From the NCBI GenBank assembly GCA_004154925.1, contig QJNS01000073.1, forward strand, positions 248,001 to 312,000: a stretch of DNA of 64,000 bases, read 5' to 3'. Positions 51,714 through 63,086 of this stretch are shown here, in pieces; position 1 is the stretch's first letter, and each line of letters opens with the position of its first letter. The translations under genes and the position numbers were made by a program. A model generated the notes under the pieces. The model made no database searches. It was not told the DNA's origin and was given only the letters and a program-made list of their open reading frames with translations. The DNA is from Monosporascus cannonballus. Its lineage: Eukaryota; Ascomycota; Sordariomycetes; Xylariales.

Positions 51714-54700
51714 TGGCTTTTTATTGATATTACGATAATCTTGATCAGGATCTATTTGTTACTCCTAAACCTTAACGTATCCAGCAGCTATAACCTAACC
51801 TTATTACGTTATCATCCTCTTTTTTAATATACGATAAATCCGAATTTTCTTAATTTTGCTGCGCGAATCCAGAAAAACAAAATATACGTATACGCACTTT
51901 AATATTTTGGCAAAAACGACGGACGGATATAGGATTCGAAAACTTTATTCGTAATTAGATTTTATGTAACGAACACCGAATAACCAATTAAACCGTTAAA
52001 ATTAAATATTTAATTAACCTATTAAAAAACGATTACGTAATAAGTTAATAATATGCGAAAATTAACAAAAAGTTATAATTCCTATTAATTAAAATTTTAA
52101 TATCCGCAAATACCATAATATATTATACGGAAAATTTGTAATTTTTGCAAAAAATCCTGGATTTCGTTACCTCTCAGAAAAAATATTATTTGAAATTGCA
52201 ATAATCGATACTATTTTGGATAAACGTTAACGCTTTATAAAAGCATTTATCCTTAATTAATTTAAACTTTTAAATTAAATAATTATATAACTAAGGAAAA
52301 AATAATAATTATATAATACGAAACAGAAAACAAAACCGTTTCGTAATAATAATAATCCGGATATTTTAATATATCTTTTTTTCATAATTTTAACTATTAT
52401 CGTTTAAATAATTCCCAAAATTAACGGTACTTCACCTACCTTATATATTAAGTAAATTTTTATTACCTTCGGATTTATTACGGAATAATATCGATATATT
52501 AAAAGGGCTAGATATTTACGAAAATTATTATATATTAAATAAAAATATAATTCGGTAAACAAAAAAAATTAAAGTAACCGTATTAATTCCTTTATAATAA
52601 TATAGTTTTAATTAGAATAAATTATATTTTATAACGAGGTATAATAAAACGATATTGTATTTTAATACGATAATTTTAATATTTAAAATTATATTCGTAA
52701 TATAACTCTTTAATAGGATATCGTTATGCGAAATATTATTACCGCTTTTACTCGTTATTACAATCGTACTTTAAAAAAAGTTTAAAATAATCTATGTTAC
52801 GGCCTAATTAATATTATCTGAATTTTATTTCCGGTTTTTTTTAATACGTTTTATAAATATAATAAATAAAAGTTCCCCGGTTTTCCTAAATTAAAATATA
52901 TACCGTATAATAAATGCCGTTCGATTTCGTTAAATATAATTAACGAAAATAAAGGTACTATCGACGGTATTTATAACATTTATCATAAACTTTTCCAAAA
53001 AATATATAAATTTAAAAAAAATAATCCTATCGGTTTTCGAAATGTTTTTATCTTATTTATAAAAATTAAAAATAACTAATTATATTTGGAAAATATTGGC
53101 CAATTAAGTCGAAATAATTAAGTTACACGATAAAAAACAATAATTGTTTTTTATTTCTACTTTATTCCATATATAAATAAATTTCTTACTTATATTTATA
53201 TATTTTTATTAATTCGATAATATAACCGAAACGTATAAAACATAAGCAATTATAAAAACAGATCATTAATTCTTAAATAAAATAACGTAATTATATGAAA
53301 AATTATTAACAATTTACTTTTTCGAACTTTTTATCTTTTCTATGCATAATATTTGCATATTTGCATTATTTTTACAAATACTACGTACCCGATACGAATT
53401 ATTTATAATAAAAACGTTTAACGTATATAAAGTTTGCCGGAATACCTTAATCGAAAACCTTTTTTCGAAAGCCGAATTTATCGAATTTATGGAATATATA
53501 TATTTTCAGTTAACCGTTGCCGAATTTATATTTATCGTATATAAAATAGTTTTTAAATGTTTTAATCGCGTTAAATAAGGAAAATATTATAAAGTCCTAA
53601 TTAAGACGTATTAATAAATAAGGATTTTTCGGATAAAAATCTTTTATTATTATTTATTAATAATACGTTACTTAAAAATATAAATAACTCAACAAACCAT
53701 GCGTAAATATTTTATTTTTTAATTCGAAAATGTAGCTTATTTATATTTCCTTTTAATTAGCGCGGTTTTAATTAAAACGTACCAAATAAAACCTTTTTAT
53801 TAGATAATTAAGAGGCCGGAAATATTTTTAATACGGCCGATATTTTATAAAACGTTAATTTTGTAACATTTATAAAAATAATAATTAATTATTAATTCAT
53901 ATTGTTTTTATCGATCTAAAATTTCGAAATTATTATTATTCTTTTCAAAAAACGCAAATTTATTTATATCTTTTATATATTATACGATATAATCACCGTA
54001 ATGATATTAAATAATTAATATTAATATTATTATCTTTTCTAAGGCCAGTGAATTTAACTATAATAAGAAAATATTTTATTTCGATTAAATACTATGTTTT
54101 ACGATATTAAATAAAATACTTATTAATTCAATTTTAATATTAAATTTAATTTTAAAAACAACTTAAAAAACGTAAAAAATATTTAATCGAAAAAGTAAAC
54201 ATTATAATCTATGCCTTATTAACGAGTTCCGCCGGTTAAAAAATAATATATATAACGTTAATATTATTTTTTTCGAAATTCGTTTTTAATTAAGTACTAT
54301 ATATCCCTATAACCTAAATTCCATATCCGTTATGTTTTTTTACGAAATAAATATTACGTTATTCGGAATTTTCGTAACGAAATCTTTAAACGCATTTACT
54401 TTTTGCTTCGGAATTTCTGGCTTATTAAAGAATATCCGTCTTGGATTAAAAGAAATAACTAAAAATCCAAAAATATTTTGGCTATAAGTCGTAAAATTAT
54501 AAAACTTAAGTTTATCGATTTTAAAAATACCGTACTTATTATTAATAATATAAATAAGCTTAATTAGCTAGATATGGCAAAAAACAAAAATTAATTTATA
54601 AATAGCCTTAACGTAATTACCCGAAATTTTTTTTACTACCGAATTTGCTAAAGATAATTCAATTCCAAATAACCGTAATATCTTATATACGTAAAAGCGT

Positions 54701-54830
54701 TATAATTTTATAATATAAATTATTAATAATTTAATTAATAATTTTAATTAAGATAACCTATTTTCGTTTTCATCGTCGTCGAATAAGCAAAATAATGATT
54801 TGTCGGACGAAAACGACCTGTTAATATAAT
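51714..54830 (+). pseudogene. Unidentified RIP-mutated coding relic, about 1,000 codons
   Basis: From ATG 51,714 one plus-strand frame keeps protein-like runs separated mostly by TAA/TAG at plausible former Gln codons: FCCANPEKQNIRIRTLIFWQ, KRRTDIGFENFIRN, YYTENLQFLQKILDFVTSQK, and further on NAFTFCFGISGLLKNIRLGL, ending FSFSSSSNKQNNDLSDENDL. The Ser/Asp-rich acidic tail (about 54,760-54,820) looks like a true C-terminus. I recognise no family; a DNA-transposon protein is possible because of the inverted repeat just upstream. Confidence 0.4.
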
Positions 54831-56079
54831 TTTTTACCTTTTTGTTATTTTATATTTTCTTTCAAGTAATATAACATTTATATTATAATTTTAATATTCA
54901 TATAATTTTGTTACTTACGTAATATTAATTAATTAATTTCGGGATCGTTTTATATATTATTGTAAATATTTAATTATTATATTAACGTAATTTATTTATT
55001 TTCGGTAATAAAATTACAAATAGAGAAATAATATTTTATGATACGATATATAATATAATTATTAATAAAATTAATATAAGTAATTAAATTTATAATTTCC
55101 GTAATTTTAATTACTTATATTCCGTTTAAACGTTTTGCATTTCGTAAAATTATATTAAAGTATTATATTACTTATAATTAAATATAACGTATAATTTCGA
55201 ATTAACTCGTATATCCCGTTTATTACTAATTTACCAATTAATATTTTAAAATACTTTTTAATATTTTTTTCTCCAGTTTTACTTTTTTATGCGTTATTAT
55301 AATCTATATATTAATAAATCTTTTTATATTTTCGAATTCTAAAATCTTATTCGTTTTAGGCTCAATATTTACATTTAAATTCCTTTAAAAAGTGTTATTT
55401 AGATTATATAATAATATGAAATCTTTAAGGATTATATATAAATTTTTTTGCCGCGGTTTTATGCGTAATTCATATATTTATTACCTATATAATTTCGTAG
55501 ATTAGAATATTTATAAAATAATTGTATAATAGATGATTCTTAATTAACCGGCTTAATTTATAAAATTATAAACCTTTTTTCGTATTATTATATAATATCC
55601 GGTTTATATACTGTTTTCGTTACATTATAAAATCCGTAATTAATTAAAGGTCCGTAATTAATTTAATAATTTAAGAACTTATAAAATTAATATAATTCGT
55701 TATAACATAAATTGTATTTTACCGGTTATTATTACGGAAAATATCTCGAAATATATTATTAACATTTAATACTTATATAAATACCGTATTTTTTCGTAAT
55801 AAAAGTTTTTATTCGTAATATAAACTGTTCATAATATTATCTAAGTTATAAATCTTTAATAATGGTAAAACCTTTTTATTTTATATATATTCGTATTAAT
55901 ATTAAAATATAAAATATTTACTTTCTTGTACTTTTCGGCTATATTAATATAACTTCATAATATATATCTGGTATTTGGAATCGGTTACGTATAATAGACA
56001 TTTTCTATAAAAATTATCTTATATCTTAAAATAATCAAATATTACTTAATTAATACGAAAATGCCTTAATCGGGATTAC
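54831..56079. other. Unassigned RIP-degenerate DNA
   Basis: Extremely AT-rich; neither strand gives a motif I can name. Minus-strand runs such as NIAEKYKKVNILYF at about 55,900-55,960 hint at coding origin only. Confidence 0.35.
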
Positions 56080-56370
56080 CCCGTCGGTTTCGCGTTATTG
56101 CAGGTTATTCTGGTACCGGTTTCGGCTATTTTTTGATTAGGGATTTTGTTATTCGTTCTAAAGGTTATTTGTTAAAGGCAAATTATTTTTCGAGAACAGG
56201 TTGTTTCTTAGAGGCAAATTGCTTTTCGAGGATATTATTAGCGAATCTAGCTTCTTTAGCCGGACGAATAAGGTTCTTTGGGTTTATTCAGGATATATGA
56301 TCAGGAATTATAACGAAAATTACTTTTATTATATCGGCAAAGAATTTATCCACCTTTTGTAATATCGTAA
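56080..56370 (-). pseudogene. Minus-strand relic with a repeated peptide, unidentified
   Basis: One minus-strand frame from about 56,360 reads KVDKFFADIIKVIFVIIPDH, NPKNLIRPAKEARFANNILE, KQFASKKQPVLEK, FAFNKQPLERITKSLIKK and QPAITRNRRGNPD, with RIP-type stops only. The motif LEKQFA-K-QP occurs twice, from two imperfect tandem copies of about 37 bases at 56,162-56,240. This stretch is clearly less mutated than its surroundings. Family unknown. Confidence 0.45.
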
Positions 56371-59300
56371 AATATATAAAAATATATATTATAATATAAA
56401 TTTCGGGTAATAAATACAAAAGAAATTAAATAATAGTTATTGTATTGTAAATAACGCAATTTTATATATTAAAATATAATAAATATTTAAAGTTATAAAA
56501 ATTATAATTAAATAAATTATATTAACTATATATTATATAATTATAATAATAATATTGAATATATATTTAATCGGAATTGTGTTATAAATTATATTCAGGA
56601 ATTTATAATAAAATATAAATTTCGTACAATTAATATATGATTATTAAGTTCCTTCTTTATATGTTATTATTTTATTATTAAAGAATAACGTTAATTTCTT
56701 TATTTATACTTAATAACCCATGTAAACTTAATAATTTTTATATTTATAATTATATAATCTTAACGTTTACATATATCTTAATCTTAATTATATATATTCC
56801 CTCAAAATATTTTCATAATTTATTAATTATTCGTAAATCTTATTCGTATTTTATAAATCCTTATATATTTCTTATTAATACTAATAACATATTCGGCAAT
56901 TATTTAACATATGAACTTTATTTTATTTTCTATATTTTATATTTTTTATTTCTATTTCTAATTTTAATTAAGCGGAATTTATATCCGTAAGCTTGTAATA
57001 TTATTAAATTTCCTAATTGTAAGTAAGTTTTATATTTACCTAATATTATGTAATTGTTATAATAATATTATTATTGTCTAATAAAGTAAAACACGGTAAT
57101 CGTATTCAAAAAATATATAGCGACCTAATAAAAAATTAAAGCGTATATCAAAATCATAACGGTATTAAGTTAACTTTCGATATAAATTATATGAATTATG
57201 GCGTTATTTTCCGTACTTTATTTTTTGCTATATATATTATTCTTTTAAACCCTGCCCCAATTTACCAAATAAATTTTCCTTAAACCAAACGATTATTCGA
57301 TAAAATCACAGTATTATAAAGTTTTTATAAGGTAAGTTTTATTACTCTATGCTAAAAACCGTAACCTATTCACTATCATATATATATAAACATATATTTT
57401 ACTTACAATAATCTCTGAATAATACTTAAATAAATATTCCGGAAGCTTAATTATATATATATAACTTATAAAAAGTTAATAAAAATATATTAATATATTT
57501 TACCGATTTTTGGGTTTAGTTTTTATCAAACCTCCAAAAAACTATTGAATAATATATAATATTATTTAATTTTTTCCGTATACGAAAAATATAATAAAAA
57601 ACTATCTATATAAATAATACAAATTATTAAATAACAAGTTTTTAAAACCGCGAAATAAACGTCCTCTATAATACAAATTTAACAGGCATATACTTTTTGA
57701 AAAACCGTATAATTCGGGCCGTTAGCCGTTTTCGGGAATTTATAATCTATAACGATTTATAAAATATGGATAATATTAAGGATATGGGAATCTTATAATC
57801 CTAATTACGAAAAATATAAAACTGCGATATATTCTATAGCATATATTATATAAACGTTATTTTCATAATATTAAGTAAAAGGAAAATTCGTAATTATACG
57901 TAATTAATTACTAAATAAATAACTTCGTTTAAAAATTAGATTTTTAAGTATTATAATATATTCGGTATTAATACTAAGGATTTCGGCGGTTACCCGGAAT
58001 ATCTAATTATTATACCTATATAAAATTCTATTATAAAGGAATTCCTAAAACCAGCTAAAGAAAAAATAGAAAAATCCTTAGAACCGATCGGAGACCTAGT
58101 TACACCAACAAAAAAAACGCGGTAAGGGGAAAAAAATTAAATCCGGCCGTTAACCTTTATTAAAAAAAACCAAAAAATCCCAATTCGAAAAAAAAATAAC
58201 TATCAAAATCTCTAATAAAACAGCGATAAGATATACGGGCGGCCTCGAAAAATACTGTTCAAAATCGTACGTCGACAAATATTAATCTTAATTACAAAAA
58301 AACAAAGTTATGGAGCGTAATTAATAAAAATTTATTGTAAACCCGGGATTTTAAACGTTTCGAATTAATATTTAAAAAAAACGGACGCCGAAATAGCTAT
58401 ATTAATAACAAAAAAATAACCTTTTTAATATTAACGAAAAATTATCCATATTATTTATTTACCCGTATAATTAATCCCCTATCCTAATTATTCGACCCGA
58501 ACCAAGGTACCTTAAAGATTAAAAAAAAGGGGAATATTTTAGGAATTAATACGACGAATTTAAAAACAACCGGAAAACAAAATTCAAAAAATTCTAATTC
58601 GACGTCGTAACTCAAAAGCTATAAATTAAAAAGATAATTTGTTAATAACTGCGATAAATTATAATTCAAATTACGTAATACAAAATTCGGTTAATTTTGC
58701 TAATTAAAAAAATCCATTATATATTTATTATAACATACAATTAAGCCGGATTAAGACGAATTAATATTTTATATAAAGCTTAACGAATTAAAAGTTAATA
58801 AATTTAATGAATTTAATAAATAAATAATATAATAATAACTTTAAATAATATTATATAAATATTTATAATTATTACGTTTTATAATTATAATACCGCGTCA
58901 AAATTAAACGCATTTTTTGTTATTAGCTTTAATCAAAACTGGCAAAATTTCGTTTTTTACTTTTTTAACCTAATATGGCAATTATTTTTTAATTTGTTAT
59001 TAATGTTATTATTCGACATATATCGTTTATTTTTAATGCGTAATTGGTTAACTTTAATAAAGCTTATTATTTTAATTTGTGTTTTCCGTATATTATTTAT
59101 AACGTCGAGCTGCAAATTATTACGTTTTAACAACGCCGGCGATTTCGGCAATAATATAAAAATAAACGAATTATGCGAATATAAATGCGGTAACGAAAGC
59201 GGGATGAAGAAATTAAAAATATTTGGGAATAATACGTTTTACGCCAATATTACAAATAAAAGGAACGAAATAAGCTTTTAATTAGGATTGCTTAATACGT

Positions 59301-60449
59301 TACAAATTACATATATAAATATAAGCGTTACCAGAATCGAAATTACGATTTTAAATTATAAAAACGGATAAATTATATGCCGATTTAATATACGAATTAT
59401 TAGAATTACCGTTAAACCGTTAGTTATTAATTTAAATTAAACGACCGTATACGGCAAACTTTAATTAGGACAAAACGTAATTTAAAGCAGTTTTGCAGTT
59501 TTTTCCGATATTTATTAAATTTATAACGTAAAAATAATCTATAACTTATATAAATCGGTTTGCGATATAAAGATATAGTACCGTTATTTCCGGTTAAGCG
59601 AATTTCGCCGTTTACGAAAAATTATTTATGTTTTTTATAAAATCAAAAACATAGTTTTTTCGTATATTATATATAATGCAAAAAATTAACGATTTTTTAA
59701 AATAGCCTAATATTACTATTTATCGAAATCAAAAATTGCTTTAATTGATTCGATTATATTTTAAATTAAATATGAACTTTTAATTTTATTTAACTTATTC
59801 GGGAATTTATTAAGCAAAAAGCGTTTGAATTTAAAAAAAAATAAATATTTATTTTATTTTTTTGCTGCCAAATAAAAACAATTACGCAAACAATAACTTA
59901 TTCGCCTATTATTTATATAAGAACTTTATTATTTCTTAAATAATTGCTTTTATCGAACCGGCTTTTAATTATTTTTATATAAATATTTTCGAATATAAAA
60001 ACTTAAATATATGAAAAAACCTAAATATATATATATTATAAGAAGGTCTAGCCGAAATTAAATTATTACAGTCCTTTTTTAACATAATAATTTTGTTTCT
60101 TTTTAGGTATGCCAAAATCTCTTTACGTATTTATTTGCCGTTAAATAATGCGTATTATTAAGGCCTTATTTTTATGCGATACCGCAAGTTAAAATTGCTA
60201 TATTTCGGAAATTTACGAGTAAAATCGTAACCGGCCAAAAATTAAAATTAAAATTCGATAATTATTTTGTCTTAATCGAAATTATTTGCCATAAATTACG
60301 TATTATTTTTCTTATTATCCGAATTTGTTACGTTATTTTTTATTATAATCTTTATATTTTTATAGGTAATATAATTTTTAATTTATTAAGCCTAAATCGT
60401 TTTTATTATTTTAATTTTTTTAAAATATATAACTTATTTTTATATTTAT
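56371..60449. other. Unassigned RIP-degenerate DNA
   Basis: About 4 kb of heavily mutated repeat DNA. Purine-rich blocks on the plus strand at 58,050-58,260 (for example LEPIGDLVTPTKKTR) suggest a former Lys/Arg-rich coding segment. Overlapping short frames at 58,957-59,281 on both strands have no recognisable motif. No LTR pair found. Confidence 0.35.
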
Positions 60450-60840
60450 CGAATGTCTAGGAAGCTATAAATAATATAATTTATCTATAGCCAATTATAT
60501 TTAATCGTTTATAGTTATAAATCGTTTAATCGAATTGTTACCATAAATTTTTAATCGAAAGGTTTTGCAATATATCTTATTATATTATTCGATTAATATC
60601 CGAAATATCTATACCTAATCCAAAAACAATAACAAATACGATAATGCGAATAAAACTATCCGATTGTTCTAAATTATTATATATACGTATTTGGTTCCCA
60701 TAAAATATTTCGAAGTTATAAAACTTAATAATTTTTTATAACCTTTAAGGAATACCTTTAATTTATTATAATTCTAATTAGGTAATTACAGATATCCATA
60801 AATTTTGCTTTATTATTAACATAAATAATCATTTTAATAA
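60450..60840 (-). pseudogene. RecQ/DEAD-like helicase C-terminal domain relic
   Basis: Minus strand, in order: IIYVNNKAKFMDICNYL (about 60,780-60,830, motif IV type), SFIRIIVFVIVFGLGIDISD (about 60,600-60,660), INRII, then NLSIKNLW (60,541-60,560) and a damaged QFD-TIYNYKRL. This follows the superfamily-2 RecQ-type layout in which (V)ATSALGMGIDIP.I..VI is followed by ..QR.GRAGR. Here the GRAGR-type block is destroyed. One frame change lies between motif IV and GLGID. Upstream sequence to about 62,000 may hold the N-terminal helicase lobe, but I cannot identify the Walker motif. Confidence 0.5.
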
Positions 60841-62164
60841 TAAAACGTAAATTATTAATTTATATTAAAAAGATATTATTTATTGGCCCGGATGTATTAA
60901 TTATTAAGAAATTTAAATACTTTTAATTTAAATATTAACTTTGAAGTATAAGAAAAATAATAAGATTAATTTCGGAACGATTAATATTAAAACGCCGAAC
61001 CTTTGCTGTATACCTATATTTAGTTAAGCCGTCGATTTACCGAAAACCGCCATATTTTGTAATTCGTTTTGTAATATTACTAATAATTATTATATATACA
61101 AATTAATATATATAAGCAAGGAAAATAAAACGTAAATTTTGGATATTAGCATATTTAGGACGGAAATCTTTTATTTTAATAATAAATATATTTTGTTAAT
61201 AATAATTAAACCATATTCGAATTCGAAAACAAAATTGAATATGGGAATTTAAAATTAATTATTCGATATTTATTTAAGATTAAAAATAATATAATTATAT
61301 TATTTGGTAACTATACGGTTAAATATTTTTAAATTAAGCTTTTTTGTATCCGCAAATATTAAAATAAAAATAAAATATGGAATTATTAATATAACAATAT
61401 ATTATTTATCTATTAACTTAATTAATAATATAATTTAAATAATAATTAAATCGATTATTTAAAAAAGGTTAAATAATTAGGGATTTTCCGAAATTTATTT
61501 TAATAACCAAACAAAAATTAAGTTTTTCGAAAACTAGATTATATATTATATTAATTTATTTTTTCCATAAATTACGGCCTTGTCCGTTAAACATAATGCT
61601 TAATATAAAGCGAACAAACCGGCGGCATAAGATTTCCGTAAGGTTATTAACCGTATATATAACGTTAACATATAGATTAATTACATTTATATCGGCAAGA
61701 AACTGGCAAAAGCATTAAATAAAAATAAATATTTTGTTTTAAAAAATTAAATATTCGAAGGTTTGGGATATTTACCCAAAATTTTCGAATATATTACCTA
61801 TATTTGATTAATTAAGAAGAAATTTATTTCGGAATTTGTTATAGGTAATTTTAAACTTTATATATTATTATTTTGGCTTATAAAGTTATATTATTATTAT
61901 ATTGGCCGAAAAGGGGTACGTAATTATAATATACAGAAAACGGAATTTTTAATTATTTATTTGAATTTGTAATAATATTTTAGTCTTAATTAAAACTAAA
62001 GTTGTACGAAAAAATAAAATATTTAATTTTGTATTAACCTTTTGTAATTACAAAAAGTATAACGCTAATTTAAAACTACATTTAAAGGATTTATTTTAAT
62101 AATTTCTAAGAATTTGTATAAAAATACGGAAAACGGAACGAAAAAATCAGAATTTGCCATTAGG

Positions 62165-62317
62165 CCTTATTTTGGAGGTTTTATTATTTTTGTGGAAATA
62201 ATTTTTAAAATAGTTTAATTAATATATTATATCCCTGGCAGATACTTCTTGATCAAAAGCTATAGCTGTAGTTATGGTTGCTACGACGCAGACGCAGCCA
62301 TAACCTCCAAAATAGGG
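62165..62317. repeat. Nested inverted repeats (hairpin region)
   Basis: CCTTATTTTGGAGGTT (62,165-62,180) pairs with AACCTCCAAAATAGGG (62,302-62,317), 15 of 16. Inside it, GTTATGGTTGC (62,271-62,281) pairs with GCAGCCATAAC (62,294-62,304), 10 of 11 across a 12-base loop. All mismatches are RIP-type. Confidence 0.7.
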
Positions 62318-62366
62318 TCCTGATCACGATGAGGTAAATAACAACTGATATCCTTTATATCTGACA
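62236..62366 (-). repeat. Candidate solo LTR or short TIR element
   Basis: 131 lightly mutated bases with inverted ends: TGTCAGATATAAAGG on the minus strand and TGGCAGATAC on the plus strand (TGnCAGATA shared). TG...CA ends and length fit a short LTR, but no partner copy or TSD is present in the window. A GC-rich stretch (62,370-62,430) adjoins it. Confidence 0.4.
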
Positions 62367-62430
62367 ATATGCGTACGGCGCGCCTTATAAACGCGGGCGG
62401 CAATTACGAACTGCGCGGCAAAAACGCGAT

Positions 62431-62968
62431 AAAATATTTTATTATAATTACTATTAATAAATTTGTATAAAATTATCAAAAGCCAAATAAATTTACGTTA
62501 TTATTAATACAAATAATTAATAATTGATAATTTATATATTTAGTAATTCGTAACACGTATAATATGTGTATAACAAATAATAATAATATTTGTTATTCAT
62601 AACGATAATAATAATAACTTTATATTAAACGTTAATACCGCGATTATGTTTTCTTAAGATAGAGCGCTTACGAAATTATTATGCGAACAGAAAAAGAAAG
62701 AGGATTTTAATATATACAGTTAATCAAAAAATAAATACATAAAACGCAAAGCGTAAATTTATTATCATAATAATTATTATCGCGATAATAATAATGGAAA
62801 AAAACATAATAATAATTTTCTTTTACGTACCTAATATATATACAACTTATTTTTTAGTTAATTAAATTAATTAATTCCGATATTTTTTTAATTATTACAA
62901 TTATTTAAAAATTATAAAAATTACGATAAACAAATTTAAAAGAGTATCTCCCTTTTATCTAGGAGATA
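62431..62968. other. AT-rich DNA before the right C1-family LTR
   Basis: Should include the 3' end of C1 if 62,969 is its 3' LTR. AGGAGATA just before the LTR could be a remnant purine tract. TTATTATTATC-type low complexity dominates; no frame recognised. Confidence 0.35.
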
Positions 62969-63086
62969 TATCGTAAAATAAGGGTATTTAGGTTAGTTAT
63001 CAAGCTCCTAATACCCCGGAAGAACCTTATTCCGGCGCGCTTACAGTATATAGAGAGCTTCTTAGCCATCGCTCCCTAGAGCTCTA
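62969..63086 (+). repeat. C1-family LTR with empty Tc1 target site, truncated by G1b
   Basis: Matches 12,864-12,943 joined to 21,726 onward, without the Tc1/mariner insertion: GCGCGCTTACAGTATATAGAGAGCTTC reads across the junction at about 63,047-63,050 (here split as GCGCTTACAGTA and TATAGAGAGC). It is cut at 63,086 by the next LTR. Probably the 3' LTR of C1; otherwise another copy of the family. Confidence 0.75.

Larger units (their letters stand above)
12864..63086 (+). mobile_element. Copia-type LTR retrotransposon C1, exploded by nested insertions
   Basis: The outermost element I can recognise. Its pieces are 12,864-12,943 and 21,724-21,831 (5' LTR, split by a Tc1/mariner insertion), 21,832-25,730 (primer site, gag, integrase relics), 43,740-about 45,240 (RT and RNase H relics), and a second LTR copy at 62,969-63,086. 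Integrase precedes RT on the plus strand, which is the copia (Pseudoviridae) order. Rejoined LTR length is about 186 bp, beginning TGTCGTGG and ending TTATCACA. The two LTR copies differ largely by C/T and G/A changes plus a small indel. That the right LTR belongs to this same insertion is inferred from order and orientation; the other TSD lies outside the window or is lost. Confidence 0.65.

Noticed and set aside
53342..53578. 78-codon frame as a separate small gene
   Set aside because: It is an uninterrupted stretch of the longer RIP-mutated relic at 51,714-54,830 rather than an independent gene.
58957..59281. Overlapping short frames on both strands (64 and 95 codons)
   Set aside because: Reciprocal shadows in AT-rich DNA; neither has a motif.
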